Shown here: positions 9,041 through 16,891 of the stretch, piece after piece
Numbering within the stretch: the stretch's first letter is position 1
How the letters are laid out: every line of letters starts with the position of its first letter
DNA from: Protofrankia sp963555925
GTDB lineage: Bacteria; Actinomycetota; Actinomycetes; Frankiales; Frankiaceae
Reading direction: 5' to 3'
Length of the DNA: 64,000 nt
NCBI GenBank assembly: GCA_963555925.1
Contig: CAUVXJ010000098.1
Span: 62,001 to 126,000, forward strand
Translations under genes and position numbers: made by a program
Notes under the pieces: generated by a model
The model's input: the letters and a program-made list of their open reading frames with translations, nothing else
Database searches by the model: none
Told to the model about the DNA's origin: nothing

Positions 9041-9150
9041 TCAGCTCCCCAACTTCTCGATGATGGCGTCGACGTATTCCGCCGTCCCACCGCGGTGGCA
9101 TCCGTACGGGTCGGCTTCAGGTCGTATGTGACACTACGCCCTTCCCGCAG
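9041..9150 (-). pseudogene. Remnant of an isocitrate dehydrogenase-like 3' end (frameshifted)
   Basis: Directly upstream of mdh, the minus strand encodes LREGRSVTYDLKP and then TRTDATAVG in one frame. It continues as GTAEYVDAIIEKLGS, followed by TGA (9041-9043), in the next frame. Joined, this resembles the C-terminus of isocitrate/isopropylmalate-type dehydrogenases (VTYD...DAIIE). One missing base near 9085-9089 would restore a single frame. The rest of the gene is absent: the DUF3017 stop lies at 9190. I read it as a deleted gene of which only about 110 bases survive. The family assignment rests on recollection of the terminal motif, not on a search. Confidence 0.55.
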
Positions 9151-9189
9151 GCCCGAGCAGCTGCCCGGCGGGCCGGGGGGCGCCTTGGC

Positions 9190-9495
9190 TCACGAGCCCC
9201 CGGCCGGCACCGCGAGCGTCACAACGATGATCGTTATTCCGAGCAGTGCGAGCGTGGTGACATCGAACACCCTGCCGCGCGCCACGAGTAACCCGACCCG
9301 CCGGGTCGGCAGAAACAGCCGTAGCAGTGCGCCGGCAAGCAGCGCCGCCCCGAGCCCGACCAGGCCCCGCCGCCAGTGACTCGCGGCCACGACCACGAGG
9401 GCGACACCGACGACGCCGAGCACGCCGGCGAAGACCGGCTCCCGCCTCGGCCACGACCACCACCGCGGCGCGGACCGACGATGTCGCAGGTTCAT
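9190..9495 (-). CDS. DUF3017 membrane protein
   Basis: A protein of about 101 residues with three hydrophobic helices: PVFAGVLGVVGVALVVVAAS, then a segment around LVGLGAALLAGALLRLF, then TLALLGITIIVVTLAV. Arg-rich links separate them. This matches the DUF3017 family, found beside mdh and folD in actinobacteria; its function is unknown. The start is taken as ATG at 9495 (MNLRHRRS) because upstream codons look non-coding. No folD is visible in this region. Confidence 0.75.
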   Translation of the reverse strand: MNLRHRRSAPRWWSWPRREPVFAGVLGVVGVALVVVAASHWRRGLVGLGAALLAGALLRLFLPTRRVGLLVARGRVFDVTTLALLGITIIVVTLAVPAGGS

Positions 9496-9588
9496 GGCAG
9501 CGTGGCGGACACCCGCCCGGTTCGCCGCCCGATGCTCGGTCCCCTCCCGCCCGTATACGGTTTCCAACCCGCTCACCCCGACCCTAGG

Positions 9589-9632
9589 TGGTCGGCGCCG
9601 GAAGTTCGTCCAGGGTCTGCCGGTGCCGACCA
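9589..9632. repeat. Inverted repeat with CCGACCACTAAG motif
   Basis: TGGTCGGCGCCGG at 9589-9601 pairs with CCGGTGCCGACCA at 9620-9632 (one G-T). The right arm plus CTAAG recurs almost exactly at 2498-2515 (CCGGCGCCGACCACTAAG), which suggests a dispersed element. It lies upstream of the DUF3017 gene. The rest of 9633-9847 shows a weak palindrome (GGTGCGATGCACC) and no gene. Confidence 0.4.
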
Positions 9633-9847
9633 CTAAGTTACCCGCCTGACCTGGTGCGATGCACCTGAAAAGAGCTACCGGTCAGGCACGAAAACGGTCT
9701 GCCCGCACCGGGCAAATCGCACGAGACGGCCGTATCGTCACGATCGCCGCACCGGATTCACAACCGGGACTACCCCCCGAGTGCAGGCGTCGTGCCTGAC
9801 TAGGGCAGAATTCCGCCGCAAGTCCCCGGAGTGGGAGGGAGTGGGCC

Positions 9848-10156
9848 GTGGCAGACGAAACGCCACACAGCAAGAAACTGCAGGAACTGATGTTCCGGGC
9901 TTGGGAGACCTTCGGAGATGCCCGACATCTCGACAGCGATGACCGGGTGTTCGTCCAGGCTCTCGCGCGGCAGACGGCGGACAGGATCTCGGTCCTGTAT
10001 GGCGCCAGCTGGCGGGAGGCGCTGGACTGGGTTGCGCAGCGTTATGTACCCAACGACGACGCACCCGGAGGTTCAATCCCGGCGTCATCAAACGGCACCT
10101 CAGCAAGCGCGCGGCGAGGCGCGGTGGCGGAGTCCACCACCACCTCCATCTCGTGA
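9848..10156 (+). CDS. Small hypothetical protein
   Basis: A 102-residue soluble protein of unknown function. It starts at GTG 9848 behind AGGGAG. The first 75 residues look folded and mixed-charge (LMFRAWETFGDARHLDSDDR, then VFVQALARQTADRISVLYG). The remainder is Ser/Thr/Ala-rich and low complexity. I do not recognise a domain. Its stop codon is three bases before the sequencing gap, so misassembly at the 3' end cannot be excluded. Confidence 0.6.
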   Translation: MADETPHSKKLQELMFRAWETFGDARHLDSDDRVFVQALARQTADRISVLYGASWREALDWVAQRYVPNDDAPGGSIPASSNGTSASARRGAVAESTTTSIS

Positions 10157-10158
10157 AA

Positions 10159-10917
10159 NNNNNNNNNNNNNNNNNNNNNNNNNNNNNNNNNNNNNNNNNN
10201 NNNNNNNNNNNNNNNNNNNNNNNNNNNNNNNNNNNNNNNNNNNNNNNNNNNNNNNNNNNNNNNNNNNNNNNNNNNNNNNNNNNNNNNNNNNNNNNNNNNN
10301 NNNNNNNNNNNNNNNNNNNNNNNNNNNNNNNNNNNNNNNNNNNNNNNNNNNNNNNNNNNNNNNNNNNNNNNNNNNNNNNNNNNNNNNNNNNNNNNNNNNN
10401 NNNNNNNNNNNNNNNNNNNNNNNNNNNNNNNNNNNNNNNNNNNNNNNNNNNNNNNNNNNNNNNNNNNNNNNNNNNNNNNNNNNNNNNNNNNNNNNNNNNN
10501 NNNNNNNNNNNNNNNNNNNNNNNNNNNNNNNNNNNNNNNNNNNNNNNNNNNNNNNNNNNNNNNNNNNNNNNNNNNNNNNNNNNNNNNNNNNNNNNNNNNN
10601 NNNNNNNNNNNNNNNNNNNNNNNNNNNNNNNNNNNNNNNNNNNNNNNNNNNNNNNNNNNNNNNNNNNNNNNNNNNNNNNNNNNNNNNNNNNNNNNNNNNN
10701 NNNNNNNNNNNNNNNNNNNNNNNNNNNNNNNNNNNNNNNNNNNNNNNNNNNNNNNNNNNNNNNNNNNNNNNNNNNNNNNNNNNNNNNNNNNNNNNNNNNN
10801 NNNNNNNNNNNNNNNNNNNNNNNNNNNNNNNNNNNNNNNNNNNNNNNNNNNNNNNNNNNNNNNNNNNNNNNNNNNNNNNNNNNNNNNNNNNNNNNNNNNN
10901 NNNNNNNNNNNNNNNNN
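10159..10917. other. Assembly gap (759 N)
   Basis: Unknown sequence. The stated length may be an estimate. Any gene here, including one ending at 10991, cannot be read. Confidence 0.99.
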
Positions 10918-10991
10918 CCGAACACGCGCACCCCGACCTGATTACCACGGTGTGGTCGGGCTTCGTCGGTTTCGGGCGCCGTTTCCGGTGA
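10918..10991 (+). CDS. C-terminal fragment of an unknown protein entering from the gap
   Basis: An open frame leaves the gap and ends at TGA 10989-10991. The visible residues include EHAHPDLITTVWSGFVGFGR. The pattern resembles the tail of a TetR-type regulator, but 23 residues do not allow a firm call. Confidence 0.4.
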
Positions 10992-11008
10992 CAGGAGAAA
11001 TGCTGGCA

Positions 11009-11080
11009 GCATGCACAATGCCGTTCGCATGAACAATGCCGTCAACATGCACAATCTTGTCAGGCTGCACAATGCCGTCA
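11009..11080 (-). repeat. Four 18-bp tandem repeats beginning at the purH stop codon
   Basis: Units lie at 11009-11026, 11027-11044, 11045-11062 and 11063-11080. In the purH sense each reads close to TGACGGCATTGTGCATGC. The TGA of the unit nearest purH is the purH stop codon. The array fills most of the space between purH and the convergent partial gene ending at 10991. Confidence 0.8.
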
Positions 11081-12694
11081 GTGTGCGAAGTGGCGGACGC
11101 CGGTGAAGTAGAGCGTCATCCCCGCTTCCCGCGCAGCGGCTATCACCTGGTCGTCACGCATGGATCCACCCGGTTCGACAACCGCGCGGACGCCGGCGTC
11201 GACGAGCACCTGCAGCCCGTCCGGGAAAGGGAAGTACGCGTCGCTTGCAGCCACAGCACCCCTCACCCGCTCACCGCCGCGGGCCACCGCCAGCATCGCG
11301 GCATCCACTCGATTGACCTGTCCCATTCCCACGCCGATCGTTGCGCCGCCTTGGGCTATCAGAATCGCGTTCGACTTGACTGAACGGATAGCCTTCCAAG
11401 CAAATGCAAGATCATCAATGGTCGCCTCGTCGGCGGGCGCGCCCGCTTCCAGCGTCCAACCGGCAGGGTCGTCACCAGCCGCGTCCAGAACGTCACGGGA
11501 CTGCACCAGCAACCCACCGGAGATCTGGCGCATCTCAACGCCGTGCGGATCCGGCGACAGCGGGCATTCCAGCAGGCGGATCGACGGCTTGCGGGACAGG
11601 ATCTCCGCAGCGCCGTCCGCATAGCCGGGTGCCACGACGACCTCGGTGAATATCTCCGCGATCTGCTCAGCCAAGGCGACGCTGACCGATCTGTTCGTCG
11701 CGATGACCCCACCGAAGGCGGACACGGGATCACATGCGTGCGCCTTGCGATGAGCCTCGGCGACATCGCCGCCGATCGCCAGACCACAGGGATTCGCGTG
11801 CTTGACGATGGCCACGCATGGCCCGTGGAAGTCGCTCACAGCGCGCCGGGCCGCCTCGGCGTCGGTGTAGTTGTTGAACGACATCGGCTTACCGTGCAGT
11901 TGCCGGGCGCCCGCAAGCCCGGGCGCGCCGTCATCCGCCACGTACAGCGCGGCCCGCTGGTGGGGGTTCTCCCCGTAGCGCAGGACCTCCTCCCGTCGCC
12001 ATACCGCGGCGACCGTTTCCGGCCAACCCGACTCGCGTGCGATCTCATCAGGCGCGAGGACCCCGGCGAACCACGACGCAACCGCGACGTCATATGCGGC
12101 GGTGTGCGCGAAAGCGCGCGCGGCAAGGCGACGCCGCGCATCGAGCTCGAAGCCGCCGGCCCGGATCGCGGCGATGAGCTCGGGGTAGTCCGCCGGCGAG
12201 ACGACAACGGCCACCGACGGATGGTTCTTCGCCGCGGCACGAATCATCGCCGGCCCGCCGATGTCGATCTGTTCGACCGCCTCGTCCTCGGATGCACCGC
12301 CGGCGACCGTCTCCCGGAAGGGATAGAGGTTCGACACGACGAGGTCGAAAGGCTCGATGTCGAGTTCCGCGAGCGCCTTGGCGTGCTCGACGTTGCGTAG
12401 ATCCGCGAGCAGGCCGGCATGCACCCGTGGATGCAGGGTCTTCACCCGGCCGCCGAGTACCTCGGGGAAACCGGTGAGGGTGCTCACCGGCGTCACGGCC
12501 AGGCCGTGGCGGGCGAGCACCTGCGCGGTGGACCCGGTGGAGATGACCTCCACTCCGGCGTCGGTGAACGCGGCCGCGAGTTCCGGCAAGCCAGCCTTGT
12601 CGTAGACGCTGACCAACGCACGGTGGATGGGACGCCGGCCGGTGGCGACCAACTCGCCGACAGCGGAGGTCTGCTGACTCTGTGCGGACGTCAT
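11078..12694 (-). CDS. purH: Bifunctional AICAR formyltransferase/IMP cyclohydrolase
   Basis: A 538-residue PurH catalysing the last two steps of de novo IMP synthesis. The N-terminal MGS-like cyclohydrolase domain starts at RALVSVYDKAGLPELAAAF and contains STGSTAQVL. The C-terminal formyltransferase domain contains RYGENPHQRAALY, IVKHANPCGLA and the terminal GVRHF. The start ATG at 12694 overlaps the purN stop in ATGA, which implies translational coupling. The length is normal for the family. Confidence 0.97.
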   Translation of the reverse strand: MTSAQSQQTSAVGELVATGRRPIHRALVSVYDKAGLPELAAAFTDAGVEVISTGSTAQVLARHGLAVTPVSTLTGFPEVLGGRVKTLHPRVHAGLLADLRNVEHAKALAELDIEPFDLVVSNLYPFRETVAGGASEDEAVEQIDIGGPAMIRAAAKNHPSVAVVVSPADYPELIAAIRAGGFELDARRRLAARAFAHTAAYDVAVASWFAGVLAPDEIARESGWPETVAAVWRREEVLRYGENPHQRAALYVADDGAPGLAGARQLHGKPMSFNNYTDAEAARRAVSDFHGPCVAIVKHANPCGLAIGGDVAEAHRKAHACDPVSAFGGVIATNRSVSVALAEQIAEIFTEVVVAPGYADGAAEILSRKPSIRLLECPLSPDPHGVEMRQISGGLLVQSRDVLDAAGDDPAGWTLEAGAPADEATIDDLAFAWKAIRSVKSNAILIAQGGATIGVGMGQVNRVDAAMLAVARGGERVRGAVAASDAYFPFPDGLQVLVDAGVRAVVEPGGSMRDDQVIAAAREAGMTLYFTGVRHFAH

Positions 12695-13314
12695 GTCCCC
12701 TCCTCTGACCGGACGATCCGGCCGATCGTCTCCACGTACAGAACGCGTTCCACCGCCTGGATGCGTGCACGCAGAGTTTCTTCCGTCTCGGATTCCGCCA
12801 GCACCACCGCCGCCTGCGCAAGGATCGGCCCGGTATCGACGCCCTCGTCAACCCAGTGCACCGTCACTCCGCTGACTTTGACCCCGTGCGCGAGCGCGTC
12901 GGCTACGGCGTGCGCCCCCGGGAACGCAGGCAACAGGGACGGATGGGTGTTCACCGTCCGAAAGCGCGCTATAACCTGTCTGTCCAGGATCTTCATGTAG
13001 CCGGCGAGTACCAACAGATCGGGAGCGTACACGGCGATCTTCTCCGCAGTGGCCGCGTTGAATGCTTCCCTGTCCACGGCGTCCTCCAAGCGGACGACGA
13101 ACCAGGGAACGCCAGCCGCGGCCGCCCGCTCCTGCGCTCCGGTGCCGTAGCGGTCGGTGCCCACAGCAACGACTTCGGCACCAAAAGATTGGTCTTTGCA
13201 TGCGTCCAGCACGGCCTGCAAGGTGGTACCCACCCCGGAGGCGAGAACAACCAGTCGTGCGGGCACGGAACTCTCCGGTACGACGGGTAGGCGGCGGCTC
13301 GCAGGTGGACGCAT
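12691..13314 (-). CDS. purN: Phosphoribosylglycinamide formyltransferase
   Basis: A GAR transformylase of about 207 residues that transfers the formyl group from 10-formyl-THF to GAR. It has VVLASGVGTTLQAVLDAC (SGxGTxLQ phosphate loop; T replaces the usual N). Catalytic and folate-loop residues lie in NTHPSLLPAFPGAHAV and WVDEGVDTGPILAQ. The start is taken as ATG at 13314; the frame stays open to 13446, but that part is Arg/Pro-rich and unlike the family. Its stop overlaps the purH start by four bases. Confidence 0.93.
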   Translation of the reverse strand: MRPPASRRLPVVPESSVPARLVVLASGVGTTLQAVLDACKDQSFGAEVVAVGTDRYGTGAQERAAAAGVPWFVVRLEDAVDREAFNAATAEKIAVYAPDLLVLAGYMKILDRQVIARFRTVNTHPSLLPAFPGAHAVADALAHGVKVSGVTVHWVDEGVDTGPILAQAAVVLAESETEETLRARIQAVERVLYVETIGRIVRSEEGT

Positions 13315-13370
13315 GACCGTTCCGACTGTACTGACGTCGGGCGACTCGCGCGCATCCACCACGTGCGTGG

Positions 13371-13943
13371 TCACCGGACGGCTTCGGATGCTGCCAAGCC
13401 GCCCGCGCGGGGTGCGGGAATGACCGGTGCCGCCGGCTCGGGGCACGAATCGGCCCGGTCAACGCAGTCACCCACGTCGGCTTCGTGCTCGACACACCGC
13501 CCGCCCCCACGAGACCTCCCGCAGTCGCTGTGATCATCGCCGACGATCGCGGGAACCGCCGCACGACCCGGCTGACCCGAGAGCTCGTCGCGGCCCGTGT
13601 CACGCCGGCCGAAATCCTCCCCGTCAAGAAGGTCACCAGGTCGGCAGAGGTACAGCTCAGCGAGACGCGCCAGCGTCCGGGTCGACGGTGCCCGCCCACC
13701 GCGGCCAGGCCAGATCTCCCAGTAGGAAAAGGATTTCCCCGTCTTGGGCGGGCCCTCCCCGGACCACCGCGCGTTCCATCGGCGGGCCGCCTCCTCCTGC
13801 GTCCAGCCGTGCGCGAGCCGAAAGGCGACCCGTGCGTTGAGGCGATAGCGACGCTGCCACTCCAGGGCGATGCCTCGGTAGGACCAGCCGAGTGCCCGCA
13901 GGCGCCCCGACTCGGCCCGCAGCCCGGCGGCGCTGACAGCCAT
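13371..13943 (-). CDS. Helix-turn-helix (XRE-like) regulator
   Basis: A 190-residue protein whose N-terminal 110 residues match a HTH type common in Streptomyces and Frankia. The visible markers are AFRLAHGWTQEEAARRWNAR, SYWEIWPGRGGRAPS and LARLAELYLCRPGDLLDGED. The C-terminal 70 residues are low complexity. The start is ATG at 13943 with GGGGAGG 5 bases upstream, which is decisive against the longer frame. A perfect CGAAC-N4-GTTCG dyad, the actinobacterial SOS-box form, sits 18 bases upstream. The target genes are unknown; purN-purH follow 57 bases downstream. Confidence 0.72.
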   Translation of the reverse strand: MAVSAAGLRAESGRLRALGWSYRGIALEWQRRYRLNARVAFRLAHGWTQEEAARRWNARWSGEGPPKTGKSFSYWEIWPGRGGRAPSTRTLARLAELYLCRPGDLLDGEDFGRRDTGRDELSGQPGRAAVPAIVGDDHSDCGRSRGGGRCVEHEADVGDCVDRADSCPEPAAPVIPAPRAGGLAASEAVR

Positions 13944-13960
13944 GGCGACCTCCCCGTAGT

Positions 13961-13974
13961 CGAACTGATGTTCG
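13961..13974. promoter_or_regulatory. Candidate LexA (SOS) box
   Basis: CGAACTGATGTTCG is a perfect 5-4-5 dyad of the form CGAAC-N4-GTTCG used by LexA in actinobacteria and Bacillus. The central four bases deviate from the preferred RNRY. It lies just upstream of the HTH gene start. Confidence 0.4.
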
Positions 13975-14109
13975 TACCATAGCGAAGAGGTCGGACATTT
14001 CCTGATGCCACAGACCCTGGTCGGGTGCACGCCACGGCCCCTTATGATGTCTGTTGTCGCAACTGGGAGGACCTACCATGGTGATGCCGCAAAGCCCGCG
14101 GCCGGCGCC

Positions 14110-14532
14110 GTGACCGGCGGTGACCCGAGATCCGCCGACGATCCGGACACCAACGGTGATCGCGCGGACAGGCCACGCAACAATCTTGGCCGGCTGTCCC
14201 TCGCATTCGGCCTGCTCGGTCTCGTGACCTGTTGGATCGGAATCGGCGGTCTGGCGGGCATCGCCGCTGTGATCCTCGGCATTCTCGGTCGTTCCCGCGC
14301 GCGGCGGATGCACGGTGTAGGCGGCGGCATCGCAACAGCCGGAATGGCCTTGGGCGTGCTGTCCGCCTTGATCGCACTGCTGCTTGTCGGCGGCAGCTGG
14401 ACCTTCTACGAGCAACACGGCGATGACCTGCGCCGTTATCAGGACTGTCGGAAGGACCCGAACCAGGACCCGGCGGTCTGCCGGCAACGCTTCAACGACG
14501 TGATCGGAGATTCGCGCGACTCCAGCCGGTGA
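14110..14532 (+). CDS. DUF4190-like small membrane protein
   Basis: A membrane protein of about 140 residues. An Asp/Pro-rich N-terminus is followed by hydrophobic helices around LGRLSLAFGLLGLVTCWIGI and IATAGMALGVLSALIALLLV, with ILGILGRSRAR between, a DUF4190-like arrangement. A short extracytoplasmic Cys-containing tail follows (YQDCRKDPNQDPAVCRQRF). The start is uncertain: GTG at 14110 is in frame. The best ribosome site (GGGAGG, then ATG at 14078) opens an 11-codon frame whose TGA overlaps this GTG. The 3' end overlaps the opposite gene by 94 bases. The function is unknown. Confidence 0.62.
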   Translation: MTGGDPRSADDPDTNGDRADRPRNNLGRLSLAFGLLGLVTCWIGIGGLAGIAAVILGILGRSRARRMHGVGGGIATAGMALGVLSALIALLLVGGSWTFYEQHGDDLRRYQDCRKDPNQDPAVCRQRFNDVIGDSRDSSR

Positions 14533-15893
14533 GACCTCCGGCCACGAACAGCAGCCGCTGCGCAGGTCGCAAGCACCGCCGCCACGCCCACCTCCGCCGT
14601 GGCGGCAAGACCGACCTGGATTCCCGGTGGGCCGAACGAAGCCAGCTCGCCCGCACCGAGCGACCCGCCGGAGGCCGCCGCGAGCGCCGCCATGGCGATC
14701 CCACACAACACCGACGCCAGTGCGACCCGTGCCAGGCATACCGGTACCGAGCAGGCTCCGTCGTCCCGTCGCACCATCCGGGCGGCAATACAGCCGGCTG
14801 TGACGGGTGCCAGCGCGAACACGAGCCAGACCGGGGCGGACGCCCCGGTTGTCGGCAGTCCGGCGAACATAGGCAGTTCCGGGACGTCGGCGAGGTGAAC
14901 CCCGAAGGGCCGGACGAACCCGTGCACGCCCGTGGCGAAGCCAGGTCCCAACGCGTAAGCGGCCGCCCACACGACTACATTGGGTAGCAGGGCCACGTGT
15001 ACGAAGAGCACTCCCGTACCTCCGACCTGGCCTGGGGCGAGGCGGTCAGCACTGCTAGCGATCTTCTGGATGTTCACGGCAAGGACGCCAGCGGTGATCA
15101 TGGCACCCGCCGCGATGAGTACGGCGACGGCGGCGCCCGCCGCGCTGACGGTCGTGCGCACCGCCGTGGGAATCCTGGCTGTCACCCCTGGGCGCCACTG
15201 GCCACAGGTGGCGACGAGGGCACCTGCCGATGCGCCGGTCAGACTCATCGCCATCGCGCCCAGGAGCGCCGACGGTATCGACGGATGTGCAGCAGGATCA
15301 TCCGCGGCGAGGGCGGTCACCACGGTGACGATCGCGTAAAACGCGACCACCATGGCTACGGGCCGGCCGACCGAAGACCGACGCGGCGTGGCCAGCCGGG
15401 CATCACGGCCTCGGACGGCGGTCAGGACATCACGCCGCCGGGGTGCCTCCCCGGATGACGACCGGCCTCGGACAAGTCTGTGACCTGCCAGCGCGGTCAG
15501 CGCGATCGGCAGCAGGGCAAGCCCGAGCGGCACCAGAGAAAGATCACCATCAGGCGTCGCAAAGCTTGTGCCGTGGGCTATCAGCCACAGATCGGCTGCC
15601 ACCCGCACCGCCGCGCCGCCCCCCGCCCGCGTCCGCTGGTCCGATACCCAGAACAGTACGACCACGATCTCCGTCATGGCGAGCCCTGCGATCGGCGGCA
15701 TGGCCGCCATCGCAAGATCGCCGCGTGCCGCTCGGACTGCCGTAAGGACCCGGCTGGCGCCCATCCGGAGCATGCCGGCCCGGAGCATGCCGGCCCGGAG
15801 CATGCCGGCCCGCGGAGAGGTGACACCGCGGGACGCGGCACGCAGACGAACACCCGGCGACCGGGACTGGCCGCGTGGGAACGAATTGGCCAT
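14439..15893 (-). CDS. DUF6350 (PerM-like) cell-division membrane protein
   Basis: A polytopic membrane protein of about 484 residues with roughly nine or ten hydrophobic segments. I place it in the DUF6350/PerM group because of its size, topology and position next to purN, where Streptomyces and mycobacteria carry it. PerM supports FtsB stability and division in mycobacteria; the function here is inferred. ATG at 15893 (MANSFPRGQSRS) is a plausible start. The N-terminal region includes three AGMLR repeats from a 15-bp tandem repeat, so a later start is also possible. Confidence 0.65.
   Translation of the reverse strand: MANSFPRGQSRSPGVRLRAASRGVTSPRAGMLRAGMLRAGMLRMGASRVLTAVRAARGDLAMAAMPPIAGLAMTEIVVVLFWVSDQRTRAGGGAAVRVAADLWLIAHGTSFATPDGDLSLVPLGLALLPIALTALAGHRLVRGRSSSGEAPRRRDVLTAVRGRDARLATPRRSSVGRPVAMVVAFYAIVTVVTALAADDPAAHPSIPSALLGAMAMSLTGASAGALVATCGQWRPGVTARIPTAVRTTVSAAGAAVAVLIAAGAMITAGVLAVNIQKIASSADRLAPGQVGGTGVLFVHVALLPNVVVWAAAYALGPGFATGVHGFVRPFGVHLADVPELPMFAGLPTTGASAPVWLVFALAPVTAGCIAARMVRRDDGACSVPVCLARVALASVLCGIAMAALAAASGGSLGAGELASFGPPGIQVGLAATAEVGVAAVLATCAAAAVRGRRSHRLESRESPITSLKRCRQTAGSWFGSFRQS
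15766..15810. repeat. Three 15-bp tandem repeats in the DUF6350 N-terminal coding region
   Basis: CGGAGCATGCCGGCC occurs three times without variation at 15766-15780, 15781-15795 and 15796-15810. It encodes AGMLR repeats and is probably variable in length between strains. Confidence 0.85.
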
Positions 15894-15996
15894 TTTTCGA
15901 CGCTCGCACGCAAACGGCACGGTCCGATGCCCAACACGCCGTAACAACGTCCGCGGATTTGAAACCAGCTCCGCAACCGGCGCTCAGCAACCGGTG

Positions 15997-16680
15997 CTAC
16001 TGATCCCGCTGCCCGTAGGGCGGCTGTCCGAAATCGCCTTGCGGCGGCTGGGCATAACCACCCTGCGGAGGCTGGCCGTACGGGCTCTGTTGCCCGTACC
16101 CACTCTGCGGCGGTTGCTGCCCGTACCCACTCTGGGGCGGTTGCCCGTAAGCGCCAGGCTCGCCATACCCACCGGGTATCGGACGACCCGAGGCGTCGTA
16201 CTGAGCCCCGGGGGCTGGGGGGAACTGCGAGCGACCGCGAGAGCCCTGCCCTGGCAGGGTGTACCCGCTCGCGAGGACGCTGAGAACCGCGCAGACCGTG
16301 ATCGCCACGGACGCTATGAGCCCGAGCCACAGCCCCGCGGCACGGTCGAAGTTGTCGATACCCAGCAGCATCTTAAGCATGATCATGATCGTGCCGAGCC
16401 CTGCCAGCCCTGCGATGATCAGAACCCAGTCGACACCCACCGCCGGCAGCTGAACGCGGGTGAAGGTCCGCACCACCACCAGAGCGGCCACGAGCAGCCC
16501 GAGCTCTACGCCACCGTAGGCGAAGAACCCCACTCCCCACGCATTCTCCCCGAACCTACCGACCGAGAACCAGTCGAATAACGAGGCGATGAACAGAACG
16601 GCACCTGCGACGAGAACGCCGAGATCGTTATTTGGTACGTCGCGGCCGGCGAGACGTGGCACGGAATGACCCCACTTCAT
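15997..16680 (-). CDS. Membrane protein with Gly-Tyr-Gln-Pro-rich tail
   Basis: A protein of about 227 residues. It has four predicted helices (around LGVLVAGAVLFIASLFDWFS, VELGLLVAALVVVRTF, WVLIIAGLAGLGTIMIMLK and LGLIASVAITVCAVLSVLAS). A cytoplasmic tail of GYGQPPQ-type repeats follows. Such tails are frequent in actinobacterial membrane proteins and often vary in repeat number. The start is ATG at 16680; the longer frame to 16731 lacks a ribosome site. The function is unknown. Confidence 0.75.
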   Translation of the reverse strand: MKWGHSVPRLAGRDVPNNDLGVLVAGAVLFIASLFDWFSVGRFGENAWGVGFFAYGGVELGLLVAALVVVRTFTRVQLPAVGVDWVLIIAGLAGLGTIMIMLKMLLGIDNFDRAAGLWLGLIASVAITVCAVLSVLASGYTLPGQGSRGRSQFPPAPGAQYDASGRPIPGGYGEPGAYGQPPQSGYGQQPPQSGYGQQSPYGQPPQGGYAQPPQGDFGQPPYGQRDQ

Positions 16681-16747
16681 GCGATCAACGGTGACCTGAT
16701 GGACCTGCCTCCACCACGTTAGCCGTTGCACCCCAGAACGCTACGCT

Positions 16748-16830
16748 TAGAGCACCCGGCAATTAGGAGACGCGGCGTCGCGGGGCCGGGGCACGCACCT
16801 CGCTGTGTTGTCGTCGGTCGACACCCGTGC
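16748..16830 (+). repeat. Dispersed repeat family 2, nearly complete copy
   Basis: The copy starts TTAGAGCACCCGGCAATTAG, continues CGCGGCGTCGCGGGGC and GGGGCACGCACCTCGC, and ends TTGTCGTCGGTCGACACC. It is about 85% identical by eye to the minus-strand copy at 48463-48545. It lies just beyond the 3' end of sucD. Confidence 0.8.
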
Positions 16831-16840
16831 GAACGACAAA

Positions 16841-16882
16841 ACCGGGTGTGGCCCGCCGCCGACGCGACAGACCACACCCGGT
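16841..16882 (-). terminator. Rho-independent terminator after sucD
   Basis: ACCGGGTGTGG at 16841-16851 pairs perfectly with CCACACCCGGT at 16872-16882. Read from sucD, the hairpin starts 10 bases after the stop and is followed by TTTTG. Confidence 0.8.
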
Positions 16883-16891
16883 CACGGAGTT

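Noticed and set aside
13447..14035. Longer minus-strand frame through 14035 covering the HTH gene in another register
   Set aside because: The frame with the HTH motifs has a strong ribosome site at 13943; the other register has none.
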